From assembly GCA_001949185.1 (NCBI GenBank), contig BDGG01000013.1:1236036-1300035 (forward strand): a stretch of 64,000 bases of DNA, in the 5' to 3' direction. Source of the stretch: Ramazzottius varieornatus. Lineage: Eukaryota; Tardigrada; Eutardigrada; Parachela; Ramazzottiidae. The notes beneath the pieces are model-generated. The model saw only the letters and a program-made list of their open reading frames with translations, searched no databases and was not told where the DNA came from. Shown here piece after piece: positions 11,154 to 21,777 of this stretch. Numbering within the stretch: the first letter of the stretch is position 1; each line of letters starts with the position of its first letter. A program made the translations under genes and the position numbers.

Positions 11154-12864
11154 ATGAGAATGGTAGAAAAAGTTTCATCTCCAAATATCTTTGTCGTGCA
11201 GTCGGTCCTGCTGAATATCCCCTTTCGTCTATGGATTTCGGACACCAGCAGCGGCAAAACCACCGTCAAAAGTGCCCGCCTTTTGCTCCTGTTGAGACTT
11301 TTGTTGCTTATATTTATTTTCGGGCAGCTCTTTATGACAGTCTATGTGGGCATCCAGGCCTGTCAATCCTTGTCCGCACCGCGTAACCCTGCAATTCAGT
11401 CCAGCACCATTGTTAGAGTACTGGCCGGTGTTCCCAACTTTTTCCTTTCTTTACGCGGACTTCTGGTTCTCCTTTACCTCTGCCGGAAACGTATTGTCAT
11501 CGCCGAGACCTGTTCGAAGTTAAGAGCTCTCTGCGCAACCTGCATCCATCCGGACGATTTCTCACGAAGAAGCCGAAAGTGGTTTCGCCTGAATATCATG
11601 CTAACAATGTATTGCATATCCATGTTCGCGACCATGTTCACGTTAAGCTGGCTTCACGGCTTTGATTTCGAGAAGAGGAAACTGTGTAGTCCGTATCGCC
11701 TGAACCCCATCGACGCGGCCATTCCAACCTGGGCCTTCATCGTATTACAAGTGCTCTTCATGTACTACCCATACATCCTTTCCAAAGTATTCTTGATCGC
11801 TACTATCGTAATGACTTGCGTCATGCGTGACTGCTCAAAAGCCATCAACCAACGTTTGAGCGAGCTTGACGAAAGAGCAAAAAGAGTTTCGAGAAACTTT
11901 CGTGTGGGGGAGGAAATTGATAGTCTGACGAAAGACTTGGAAGTACTGATCGGTCATCGTGCCGTACTCTTCCAGTTTCTCCAGCAATGGAACCATGCAT
12001 TCGGCTGGATTTTGTTTCTGTCTTATGGTGTTGATGTTTGTGGGTCAGCTGGAATGCTGGCGGTACTGGTGTCCGGCACCGAAAGGTCACGATACGTGGT
12101 GGCGGCAAAGCTAATAGGCTCTGTTGGGTTCGTTACCTTTGCCACGGCCTTGTACGCACCGCTAGCACTTGCGACCGAAGAGGTAAGATCAATTCGTGTG
12201 GACGCCTGTGCAAACATTCGAAGTAACTGATATGCGACAGTGATATAGACACACTTCTACCGGCAGTACCAGTATGATGCATATGAAATTATGGTCACGT
12301 GTCTTTTTCAGGCGGAAATGACATCAGCATATGTTTACAGATTGACAACCACATTATATCCAGTTTTCTTCCGGCACTTCGTAAGCTTATACATCTGGTC
12401 AAACAACACTCTACCTTAACGGCCATCGAACCGTTTTGTCATTATGCAGAACTCGAACGTGCGAGAAGTAGCAAACGACCTACGATCGATGTGCATTGAC
12501 TTTCCGGTCAAGTTTACAGCAGCAGAATTCATCCATATGGACCGGAAATCTATCGTTGCGGTAAGCCAAGAGATCGCGTCATAAGAAAAAAAACCATGTA
12601 GAAGATAAGCAAATAAGCCTCACCACGTCTCTATCTCCAGCGGCGCATGTTTCCATTGGCATAAGCTGAGAGCGTGCTCCTTTCAAGAAAACTATCTGGA
12701 TCAGTTCGAATTCGTTTGTCCAGCTCCCAAATTGAAATTATGATATACCATTGTTGCAGACGTTCATGCTTCTGGCTTCATTTAGCCTGCTTCTAATCGA
12801 GCTGTTAGCGGAAGAGCGATCTGCTGCTCCTGCTAGCCACTCAAACTGGACCGTCAATGCGTAG
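11154..12864 (+). CDS. gustatory-receptor-like seven-TM protein
   Basis: Four exons: 11154-12182, 12312-12380, 12450-12560, 12760-12864, all phase 0, giving about 437 residues. Hydrophobic stretches count to seven: LLLLLRLLLLIFIFG, the leucine-rich second span near residue 105, NIMLTMYCISMFATMF, a long span around YPYILSKVFLIAT, FGWILFLSYGVDV, IGSVGFVTFATAL and the last exon's TFMLLASFSLLLIELL. The C-terminus carries FIHMDRKSIVA followed by the TF-starting helix, resembling the insect Gr signature region before and in TM7 (TY-hydrophobic-QF), with Tyr replaced by Phe and no final QF. A role as a membrane chemoreceptor is inferred; divergence is high, so another seven-TM receptor family is possible. 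Confidence 0.7.
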
Positions 12865-13171
12865 GACAAAGAACCTCTCATGAACAGAGCAGCGGCTTCT
12901 TTTCAGATGGTTTTGGACGGCAGTGTCAAACTCGATTTATTATAAATAATTTACTTTGAGGCTTGAGCTTTCTCATTCCGAACACTTATGAATTCTGTTG
13001 TTATTGTTTCGATATTTTGAATCCAGTTTTTGACGCCGGGAGTTTCAACAGCCTTGTAGACCGCTTTTCAGCAGCTCCGGTTCGCCGACCCACTGAAAAA
13101 GAGCAGGGTATCAGCTGTCCGAATATTTCCGAAACTACTATCATGTTCCGTGGTACACTGTAGTACGCGTT

Positions 13172-13390
13172 TTACTGATAGTTTACCGTTATGGGAAACA
13201 ATGGAACGTTTGGGGCCGCATCAAGCGGCATTCCGACAATGAAGCCTACGTAAGGTGTTATCCCGTCCGTTCCCGTACCGAAAACCGCCAGCATGTCAGG
13301 ATTTACACTCTTCTGAAAGTATGAATCAGGATCAGCCAATTACAGTGAGGCCCAGCTACCTTGTCACCTTTTTGGCAAAATTGTAATTCC
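13172..13390 (-). CDS. possible terminal exons of an unknown gene
   Basis: Two splice-compatible exons, 13368-13390 and 13312-13172, encode NYNFAKK then KSVNPDMLAVFGTGTDGITP and end FPITVNYQ followed by a stop. The second exon has a good acceptor (ACTTTCAG) and a hydrophobic, coding-like composition. No upstream exon or start was found, and I do not recognise the protein. It may be the end of a decayed gene. Confidence 0.3.
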
Positions 13391-13511
13391 CTGCAGGAGG
13401 CAAGTTTGTTCCCCATTACACTTTTAGGTCACAGAAAATTTGCTTAGCTAGCTTCTGCCCAGAAAGATTTCCCGGGAAATAATACGAATCGTCCCAGAAG
13501 TGAGATCACCC

Positions 13512-13536
13512 GATCGTGATCGTGATCGTGATCGTG
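13512..13536. repeat. GATCGT tandem microsatellite
   Basis: Four direct copies of the hexamer GATCGT. Short and unremarkable. Confidence 0.8.
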
Positions 13537-14528
13537 TCTGACACAGCGTCAGAACGAAATTCTAACCTGCCCATTGTCAGGACAAAAATCGTCATCTTCC
13601 CCCAGCTTGATTTCGTATAAAACACTATTTTAAATTTGAAATCAAGTGTTTTACCTTTTGATAAAACATGCGTCTTTAGTTATTTGGGTTAGCTAGTTCT
13701 GCAGTACAATATTTTGGAATTAATGTTTTGAAATTGATCAGTGAATAAAAGGAAACATTTTGGGTGCGATAGCCATACAGAGTTGTGGAAATATTCTTTT
13801 CCAGAAGTGGTAGGTCAGAGTTTTAGCCAAGGATCCTTGTGATCATTCTTGGTTGAAAAAGCCTCAAGAGCGAGCTCGACGGGATTTTAGAGACGGTTCG
13901 TTTCCAAACAACGTTTTTTCATTGATAGAAATCGCAACTTTGGTGTGTTTCAGACGTTCCTCCGAAAATTACATTCGCCATTCTGTCAGAAGAACTTTGC
14001 TCAAATTAACCATAGCATCGCCTGAATGTATGGACAATTATGAAAGCGAAGGGTTTTTGTGTTTTGCCGAATACTTTCCATAATAAAATTCGTTGAATGA
14101 ACACCGATGTTTACCGTAAAATCGAAAAATTCATACAAATAACTGGATGCGGTCGAGATTCGCACACCAAACTTTCCCTCTGAGGTCTGCTTGACATGTT
14201 GAACAGTTGTGCGCTGTCGGTAACCGCTTCGCTCGTCAGGGACAGATTGTGGACCTCTGTACGGAGTTATTCGTTTCTGCCGTTTTTGTCTCCTTCCTGT
14301 TATCCTCCAAACTGTTTGCTCGCAACAGATTAGAGCCTTAACCGAACGATGCTTATCTTAGAAAACGCAGGATTGGATGTAATCTTGACAGCAAGAACTG
14401 TTCTGCTGAAAAGAATTAGCTTGGATTTTGTGTCGGACAGAAAGGTGAATGGTGATAGGTTAGCTGGGCCGAAACGTACATCATTTCTGTGGATACTGTA
14501 TAGGTTGAATGTACAAGTCAAATCGATG

Positions 14529-14686
14529 ATATTACTGTAATACTTCATGAACTTCGCGAATCACGTCATCATACAGATACAGTTCGGTCCTACCGGTCCG
14601 GAAATTTGACCCTACCAATCCCCTAAGGGATGTCTCGCTCGTATGATGACGTGATTCGCGAAGTTCATGGAGCATTACAGTATTGA
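14529..14686. mobile_element. hairpin MITE overlapping the end of the astacin-like gene
   Basis: Two inverted arms of nearly 50 bases (about 14529-14577 and 14638-14686) share CATGAACTTCGCGAATCACG and adjoining sequence with few mismatches, separated by about 60 bases. The TAA at 14675-14677 that ends the spliced frame of the upstream minus-strand gene lies inside the outer part of one arm. Confidence 0.75.
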
Positions 14687-16700
14687 TGTACAGTATCGTA
14701 CCCCATCGCGGACAACTTGGATGGCCGTTACTTTTGCTATCTTGGTTTGACCAGTCAGAAAGTTGTTGGTTATCTGATAGATCGTGGCGAAGGTCGAGTC
14801 CCTCAGTTCGATATTCGACCCGCTCTCTGTAAACAAAGGCAATCTCAGATACGTTACAGCGGCTAAATTTATAATAACTGACATAATGATTACCGTCAAC
14901 AACCAGGTGGTAGGTTTGGCCATCGCCCAAGTTGAATAATGAAGTTGCGCTGGTGGCAACACTTACATCCACCGCCTGGAAGTCGGTGGCAGGTGTCGGA
15001 CAGGTGGCAGCCCTTGTGCTGATACTAGGGTCGGTAGGACAGGCCAGCGATGATGATGCTTTCTGGTTCTCCATGTGCAGCTCAAAGAAGGCTCCACTGG
15101 CGTCTAAAGACATGTAGGCGAAGGTGACGGGAGGAAGCAACGAGGGACCACCGGGAGCGGGAAAGTAGGTAGCGATGGACTGGGGCTGGGTCTGCAGCTT
15201 GAACTTTTCGGTGGTGTAGTCCATCACGTATTCCGCCACACAAGAACCTGTAGTTAAAAACAGTAAAAGAGACGCACATAGACGCGGGAAATGAAATGAA
15301 CTCAGATCGTTCTTCCAAGTGGCGCACGCTATCAGCCGGTAACAACGAAAACGTGCGCCACTTAAGATACCGATTTCGTTCAACACATTTTCCCACGCTC
15401 AACATGACGCTGTTACTACAGTACTGGTGTTAAAAAATACCGGAAAAGAGCAGATATGTCTGGAACTGCTGGATAGGGCCAAGCAGATGGGAAGACTCAT
15501 CGGGAGCAACGTTACAGAAAGTGGCTTTTGAGCACGGGTCGACGGTTGTTGTTGGAGAAGGTGTCGTTGTGGGGGAAGGTGTTGTTGTGGGGGAAGGTGT
15601 CGTGGTCGGAGCGGTTGTGATACCTGAAGCTTGGTTCCTGGCCGCCAGACAGTCCTCTGTAGAAACAGAGAGGAACGATATGCATACATAGATTTGCAGA
15701 AATAAACCGAAAGGTGAAGTTTGGAACGTGGACTTACGAGTTGGACAATTTTGAGTTGGGCAGCCGTAGATCGAGGCGATCAGCTGACAGTCAGTTTGGC
15801 TAAGCTGTGACAGACGGGGTATGGCTGGAGGTCCCGACTTGACAGTGAACGCAATTTGACCAGCTTTAGCGTAGTCCGAAGGCTGGTTGTGCGTGATGCT
15901 GCAATAGTCGTAGGGATAGAATCCCCACGACGCATCGTTCGACGTGTAAAGACGATAAGCAGTCTACAGAAAGAGCATGAGCTGATACTTGGAAGGTCTT
16001 AAAATGAAACATTTTCCTTTCCTACAGGAAATTCAAGGGCGCCTCGGTCGACCGTGATGTATTGATCGCGATCTCCGCGTTGGTGTTCGTTTCGACGCCC
16101 TAAACGGAAGTCGGTTCTGTATCATAACACCACTAATTGCAGAGCCAAAGACATGTCAGGATAGTACCGGAGAGAATTGTCCAGAATTTCATGAGCATCG
16201 TTAGGCTATCCGGCTTGCCCAAGCAGCCATACGGTCCGTGGGTAAAAATGGTATGTTGCTCGTTCCTGGCAGCAAAGGCGGTGACTTTGCCGGGATATGC
16301 GAAGCAAAACTGATCTTCCACCGTGGTTGAGGCGTTGTAGGCCGTCACTTTCACTTTGAAACGGGAATCACTGGCGGCGACCTCCACAAAGGTGATACAG
16401 TTTTGGGCTTGCGTTTGGACCAACTGTGCGGCTTGACGTATCAGAGCTTTCTCCGCTGCGCCTGCATAAGAAAAAAGGTCTCTTCACTGAGATTAGACGA
16501 TGAGAATGTTTTCACTTACTGTAGCTGTTGTCGAGATAGTACAAGATGTTGTTCCTGTCGGGCCATCTCTGGAAGTGATAATCGGCGTTGATCGTTCTCT
16601 TCTGCCGCGCCAGGTGCTGATTCTTGCTCACGGTCCCTGAGATCGAGTTAAGTAAGGCTAGAGTGGTGAGAGATAAACCGAGTAACGTGAACCAGTACAT
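14675..16700 (-). CDS. secreted astacin-like protein without zinc ligands
   Basis: Seven exons: 16520-16700, 16168-16461, 16026-16099, 15738-15963, 15441-15656, 14894-15247, 14675-14826; 498 residues, all phases agree. It has a signal peptide (MYWFTLLGLSLTTLALL), a basic site (RQKR), then an astacin (M12A) fold: RWPDRNNILYYLD, CITFVEV, and RGDRDQYITV, which matches the R-x-D-R-D-x-Y-V/I-x-I/V segment. The zinc box HExxHxxGxxHE is replaced: before GRRNE the sequence is MLMKFWTILS. The Met-turn SxMHY reads PYDYCSITHN. The domain closes with DCQLIASIYGCP. After it comes a TTTPSP mucin-like linker and an unknown C-terminal domain with paired cysteines. Likely a non-catalytic extracellular protein, or a gene losing activity. 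Confidence 0.75.
15317..15363. repeat. short hairpin repeat, copy 1
   Basis: Arms AAGTGGCGCACG and CGTGCGCCACTT enclose CTATCAGCCGGTAACAACGAAAA. It lies in the fifth intron of the astacin-like gene. Other members: 31307-31357, 31383-31432, 43487-43534, 49570-49614, 61306-61356 and a partial near 63833. Confidence 0.8.
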
Positions 16701-18700
16701 GTTTGCCACATATACTGTATATTATCCGGAAACGACAGCGCAGTAGAGTCGATCAACTACCGGTCTTTCTCAAGTACCGCATTTTGAGGAGGTATTATCC
16801 TACGAGGCGCGTGTTGCCTCTGATAGCGTATGGATGGTCCACGCATTTGCCTTCATCATTATTCGCTTCGGATGGCGGATGTAACGCTGATGCTGAGGCA
16901 AAAGTGGCCAGTTTGCGCATGTGCAGCTGTAATGAACATCCGTTCAGCAGCCGAGACCCTCAGCAGACGTCGTAGCTTTCGCGAATGTGGCGGTCATTGC
17001 GGCCAACTAAGGGAATTCTGATGAGGCTCATTCATGGTCAAACGTCTGTGGACACGTCGATGTAAGGAGCACTTCCAGCAATCACAAGCCAAACTTCCTC
17101 TGGTTCTGATTCTGGTTCGCGGTTCTGCACCGTTTAGTCTCATTACCACCGCCAGGCTGTTCGCGGCGATCCGGCATTGCAACCCAGAGTCGGTACCGGC
17201 ATAACAACAGCAGTATTGTGATATTGCTGTTCATTGCTGCGCATAAACAAAAATATAATATTATTTAGGGCTGTAAGTATGACTTTGCGGTGTTCGACAG
17301 AAGACTTTCAAACATTTTTTCTGATTTTTCTAGCTTCGCGTACACGCGCGACAAGATATTATGGGCCAGTAAAAATTACGGGCCAGGCCCTTTCGCTACG
17401 GCGGCGGGGCAGGTGATTCTTGCTACAAGTAAAAACCAACATCGAAAGCTGGACTGCTATGCGTACGGTCCGGATATTGGGCCGAAGAGCTAAAGCTTGT
17501 CATAATTATCATATTATAGCAGCTAGATGTCCATTTTACCGGAACACGTACACCTTAAACAGTTCAAGCTAGTCCAAGGCTTCTCCAGGAGAAAGTCGAC
17601 AGCAAAGTTCAAGCGTTAGAGTAAAACAGCTGATCAGCTGATGGCCACTGTCCATGAGAATTTTCCACGGTTGAATTTTACTGAGTTACGTCGTTTGTCC
17701 GATTTCTGTTTCTGACTTCCATACAAACTGTAAATTTGCCGTCTTTTCCGCCTGGCCCGTAATTTTTACTGGCCCATAATATCTCGTCGTTCGTGTACAG
17801 ATATCAAAACTGAGCTCATGTTCCGACTACGTGACCTGCTCTTGTGAATTTTCTAAAAATATTATCTAATCAATGCGATGAGAGTAGAAAAAACAAAAAT
17901 GTCGAAAGAAGTGAAACTCAGTCTATACTCGACCTTCTCAAGATATTTCTGGCACGAAACTGGCACTCCGAATTGCAAAATGACAAGAGAGTTTTGTGGC
18001 ACTGGAGGTGGCCAATTGCAGGATATAAAAATCTGTGAAAGATATCTTTTGAAAATTTTCAAAAACTTTTGTGCAAAACGTGATGGTGAGTTGTGGTTGT
18101 CGACGTGCGCCAGTTTAGTGAGGTGACGGTGCCCTAGTTTTCTCTGGAGTCTGGGAAAAGTTTCAACACGACTTCATTTCAATCGATCCAAGTGACGTTT
18201 TCGCACGCTACAGAAGCCTGTGTATTTTGCCTCGAGCGTTTTCATTTTTGTGCGAGCCACATGCGTATCGTGAAAAACGCAATGATACGTGGGACGCATC
18301 GAGTTTTACAAACTGTGTAGCTCTGGCATATAGGCCGTTCTTTTAGGCTGAGCTCTTGATTGGCTGTTCAAAATGTGAGGTGTCAGCTCGTTTGATGCCT
18401 GTGCTGACGAAGAAGACCCTAGAAAGGAAAGAAATTTATCAGCCTCGACAGTCTAGTCAACGGCCTCCTCGATGTTCAGAGGAATAAACCAATACTGTAT
18501 CAGGTGTAAGAATGAACCGGTTGAGCACTACAAACAATTATCGTTGGAAAACACATCCAAATGGCAAGAAGTTTCCCCGCTTCGAAAATCGAAAGCAGAT
18601 AGTCAGTCCTATCCGAAATCAAACAATCAACTCAGATGCTATGGTAAACAGTGAGGTTATTAATGAGAACAGGTTATCATCCGAACTTCCAAGGAGCGAT
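16701..18700. other. repeat-rich stretch without a supported gene
   Basis: Apart from the inverted-repeat element at 17341-17798, it contains a degenerate end TTAGGGCTGTAAGTATGACT near 17268, related to the AGGTGCGGAAGTATGACTTG element ends, and a GCGCCAGTTTAGTGAGG motif near 18108 that also occurs inside the element at 29714-30588. Together these suggest an old element of that family spanning about 17268 to 18130 with a younger one nested in it. No coding pattern seen. Confidence 0.45.
17341..17798. mobile_element. MITE with 48-base inverted ends
   Basis: Left arm 17341-17387 and right arm 17750-17798 share GATATTATGGGCCAGTAAAA and the continuing ATTACGGGCCAGGC as inverted copies with two or three differences. 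The 360-base interior has no reading frame of note. Probably a non-autonomous DNA transposon inserted into an older element. Confidence 0.75.
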
Positions 18701-18729
18701 GCCTTTATTGGACGACCAGTTCTCCGCTG

Positions 18730-19860
18730 TCAGGCTACGTTCCACATCGCTGGGGCAAATTCCGATGCGTCCGCTGTTGCAGGACCGATAGGGACGATGC
18801 GGACGAAACGAGGCTTTACCCCGATGCCTTGCAGATACGTGGATAGTTGTGACGTGTCTCTGAACACCCCTAATCGCGAAGTCCCGACTCGGAGGACCCC
18901 GCGCTTGTAGTGGATTGGCTGTTAGAGTCTTCTCGTCAGCCTGTTAGGTGCCCTTCATAATGAATGATCTTACCTTCGCCGGACTTCGCTGTTCTTCGGT
19001 GATGAGATTTCCGTGCTGCGATATAAGCGAACGTAGAGGTGGAGGCCACGGTGCCGCAGCGTAATAGACTTTGGGGGAAAAAACGTTTCTTCCGATATAT
19101 GGCACTTTCGCGACAGTCGACTCGTAAACGGGTCAGTCGGATTCGGATAATCGGAACTCTCATGTGTGAATTTCGACGAGTGCAACGTACGTACGTACAA
19201 TGTTTGGGTCTCGGTTCGGCTCGTGAAGTCAGAGTCCTGATTTCCATTCCGCAGCTGTTTTCCCCAAAGTCTATGACGCCGCGGCACCGCTGGTGGTGGG
19301 CACTGTTGGAAGGACCGGTTTCGGAGTTTTGATAGCCTGCTGCGTACTGCGGACACTTGGCTCGGTAGATCGGGTTTCATGTATAGCTACACAAAAAGGC
19401 AGCGCACTATACCGGCTGCACAGTCTCACTCTGAGTGGCTATGATCTCATACCTTCTTCCAAACAGGCCTTGAAATTGTTCAGCAAACCGTCGAGGATTG
19501 GATTGACGAAGAGCTCGATGGCGAGCGCTGCCTCTGTTGGAATTTTCAATCCTGACTTTCTCCTTCACAGCAACTTCCATCCGAGACGGAAACAGTAGGA
19601 CATTATCTGTATGTTGGAAGATTCAGATCGACTGCAGGATCATCATCGGAGCTTATAACGAACAAGGGGGCTCCACTCTCCAGCATGTCCGCTTCCATTC
19701 TTTTTCATATTGGCTACAGCGTTCCTGTACCTTTCCAGGAGCTTGCCCTTGTTCCCGAAGATGGGAAGATCCACGGCCTTCAACTGCAGTTTCAGGGCTT
19801 CCTTCGAAAAAATAACGGGACCCGTCGTAGCATACAGATACAGGTTGATTATTGATTGCT
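18730..19860 (-). pseudogene. unknown gene with SAP-like motif, broken by a MITE
   Basis: Splice-compatible pieces on the minus strand: a SAP-like motif (EALKLQLKAVDLPIFGNKGK) at about 19740-19850; LKIPTEAALAIELFVNPILD at about 19460-19550; AIHETRSTEPSV to PTTSGAAAS up to 19290; TVASTSTFAYIAARK from about 19046 to a donor after 18974; and a terminal exon 18869-18730 (VFRDTSQLSTYLQGIGVKPR to AMWNVA, stop). The frame is cut at 19289/19049 by a small TIR element inserted in the exon. Sequences either side of it join in frame if the element is ignored. I do not recognise the protein; SAP motifs often bind DNA. No start was found, so the 5' end is open. Confidence 0.4.
19049..19289. mobile_element. 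240-base MITE inside an exon
   Basis: Inverted ends CGGTGCCGCAGCGTAATAGA (19049 onward) and its near-complement ending at 19289, about 32 bases each with four differences, both running into TTTGGGGGAAAA. It interrupts the reading frame of the SAP-like gene relic. Confidence 0.7.
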
Positions 19861-20020
19861 CAGAAAAGCACGGAGTTTAAAAAATATCAAATCCGCAATA
19901 ATTGAACACTTGAACTGATACCTGCTCGTAATGTTCGGATCCGAACCCGGAAGAGCTTGCCCGGTTCCTGCTGAATCACACGGCTGGTCGCCCAGTGTTC
20001 ATCACGCTCTTCATAGTTCA

Positions 20021-20826
20021 GAGGTTAATACGGCGCTCGAGCAGAGCAAGAAATCGGATTAGCGTAGGACTGAGCCAATTAAAAGGAAGCACGTGGGCGG
20101 AGCCGAACCGACTGAACCCACTTTTGTGCTCGGTGCTTAATTCCCGGGTGAGGCATATGGGCCGTTACTCGAGTGCCTAAGAAATCCGAGTAACGTTCCA
20201 ACTAAGCTTTTCTGTGGGTATTTCTTCCCAAAAGTTTTTCAAAACCTCAGATTTGCTTTCAAGACGTCCCATCGAGGTGCCAACTGCCCCTCTAACTGCA
20301 TCTTTCAGGGTTTAACATCGGTTATTGATTATTCGTCAAACTGTAGCAACGACTGAACGCCCGACTCTGTCTTTGTCAACCTAGAAAACAACGAAAATCT
20401 CAGTGTGACTGTGGGTGTAGCTGTGGCTTTCGAAAATTCAATGAGACTGCAACTTCAACTGTGACTTTTACAGCAGTAAGAACTTTCTCTAACTGTGACT
20501 TTTGCCACTATCTGGATTTTACTTTGCCCTTAACTGCTGCTTTTCGTATCAAGATTCACTTGAGCTTTAAGCAGTCGGAACTGGACATCACTTTTTCCGT
20601 TGCTGTATCAGAACTGGAAACTTCGTGTGATTTGACATCGCATCTTACCAAAAAGTCATTAATTATGAAAATTGATGGAGGTTTTGCAAACCCTTCCGGA
20701 GAAGTTACGCTAATCGGCTGGATCGCGCAGCAATCTCAACCTCAGCCGATCAAAGTAAGGAATGGGAGGGGCCAAAGTCTTACGCTGCTCGGATTTCTTG
20801 CGCTGCTCGAGTTCCGTATCAACCTC
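20021..20826 (+). mobile_element. 806-base TIR element, copy A
   Basis: Ends GAGGTTAATACGGCGCTCGA and, inverted, GAGGTTGATACGGAACTCGA. An almost identical 807-base copy lies inverted at 52178-52984 in the first intron of the ANF-type receptor gene. The interior has a shared chance frame but no transposase; it is rich in AACTGTGACTTTT-type repeats. Length and sequence agreement imply recent transposition of a non-autonomous DNA transposon. Confidence 0.85.
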
Positions 20827-21777
20827 TCTATTAATCCAATCGAAGCAGTATCCTCGCATTGCTAGCTGTGATGGCTCAGCCTGTCTGTGCGCTGCGCAGC
20901 AGACAAGCACGCCATCGTACAACACTGGCGTGATTCGCCCAACGTACATGCAATCGCTACTATAAATCCTGAAAAATGCTGCACATCGGACGGCTATACC
21001 TTCTGGCACAGTAGCCAGTTGCACTTGTACCAGTGTTGTATTTGGTTACACTCTAGAGTAAAATCAATTTACTCTTTTCTTCAGTTGCAGTTTTACTCCC
21101 GAGAGTTAAACTAAGAGTAAAACTGAAACTTGGAAGAGTAAAAAGGGAAGTGAAACTGGGAAGGGATGCCTCTGAACGAGAGCAAAACTAAATTGGTCGG
21201 GAGTACTGAATTGTGTGAACTGAAACTGTGAACCGTGGGAGTAAATTGAATTCATTCTGGAGTAAAACTGTGCCTAAATCTGGGAGTAAAGCTAAATACT
21301 ACACTGACTCGAGCTTCGAAAACTGTCGCTGTAGAAACTCTTTCCAGTCTCTGGTTTTTTTCTGTGTCATTGCTCAATGAAAATGAGAGCCAATGCTCTT
21401 GGGGATTACTCACTGAGCTGGAACGCATGTATCGCGACGAACGGTACGACGTTCCACCCTAGCTTTGTTCCCTGCTTAGATTCACGACTGCAAGATGGTT
21501 GTATTTCACCGGCAGTCACACTCTCCTTGGCGATGGTTCACTTGGGTTGATACACCACGACAATTATGTGGCCAGCAAACAATTTCTGAGTGCTGGTTAT
21601 TTCAAGTGTCTCAGTTGCCTTAGTTATTTGCTAAACAGGTGCGCCATTTGAGATCACGACCATCTCGACATTGCTCACAGGCCTTCCATTTTTCGATGGA
21701 ATCTGATCTGATTGTCGATGCAATCTGGTTATAATGAATCAAACACAATGGAAGCGCTGGGGAGACCCAAAAAGGCA
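20827..21777. repeat. degenerate GAGTAAAACTGAA array and non-coding flank
   Basis: From about 21040 to 21310 the sequence repeats variants of GAGTAAAACTGAAACT on both strands. The rest, up to the end of the ionotropic-receptor-like gene at 21778, shows no gene. Confidence 0.5.

Noticed and set aside
13512-13536. CRISPR-like or regulatory array
   Set aside because: Only four hexamers without spacers in a eukaryotic sequence; a simple microsatellite.
14532-14830. Read-through of the astacin-like exon 6 frame to 14532
   Set aside because: A 67-base GT-AG intron (14827-14893) gives a more compact C-terminus ending at 14675; the read-through would translate both arms of the hairpin element.
20461-20865. 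134-codon frame shared by both 0.8 kb element copies
   Set aside because: Lies inside a TIR element, is repeat-derived (AACTGTGACTTTT units) and has no transposase motif; sharing reflects copy identity, not selection.
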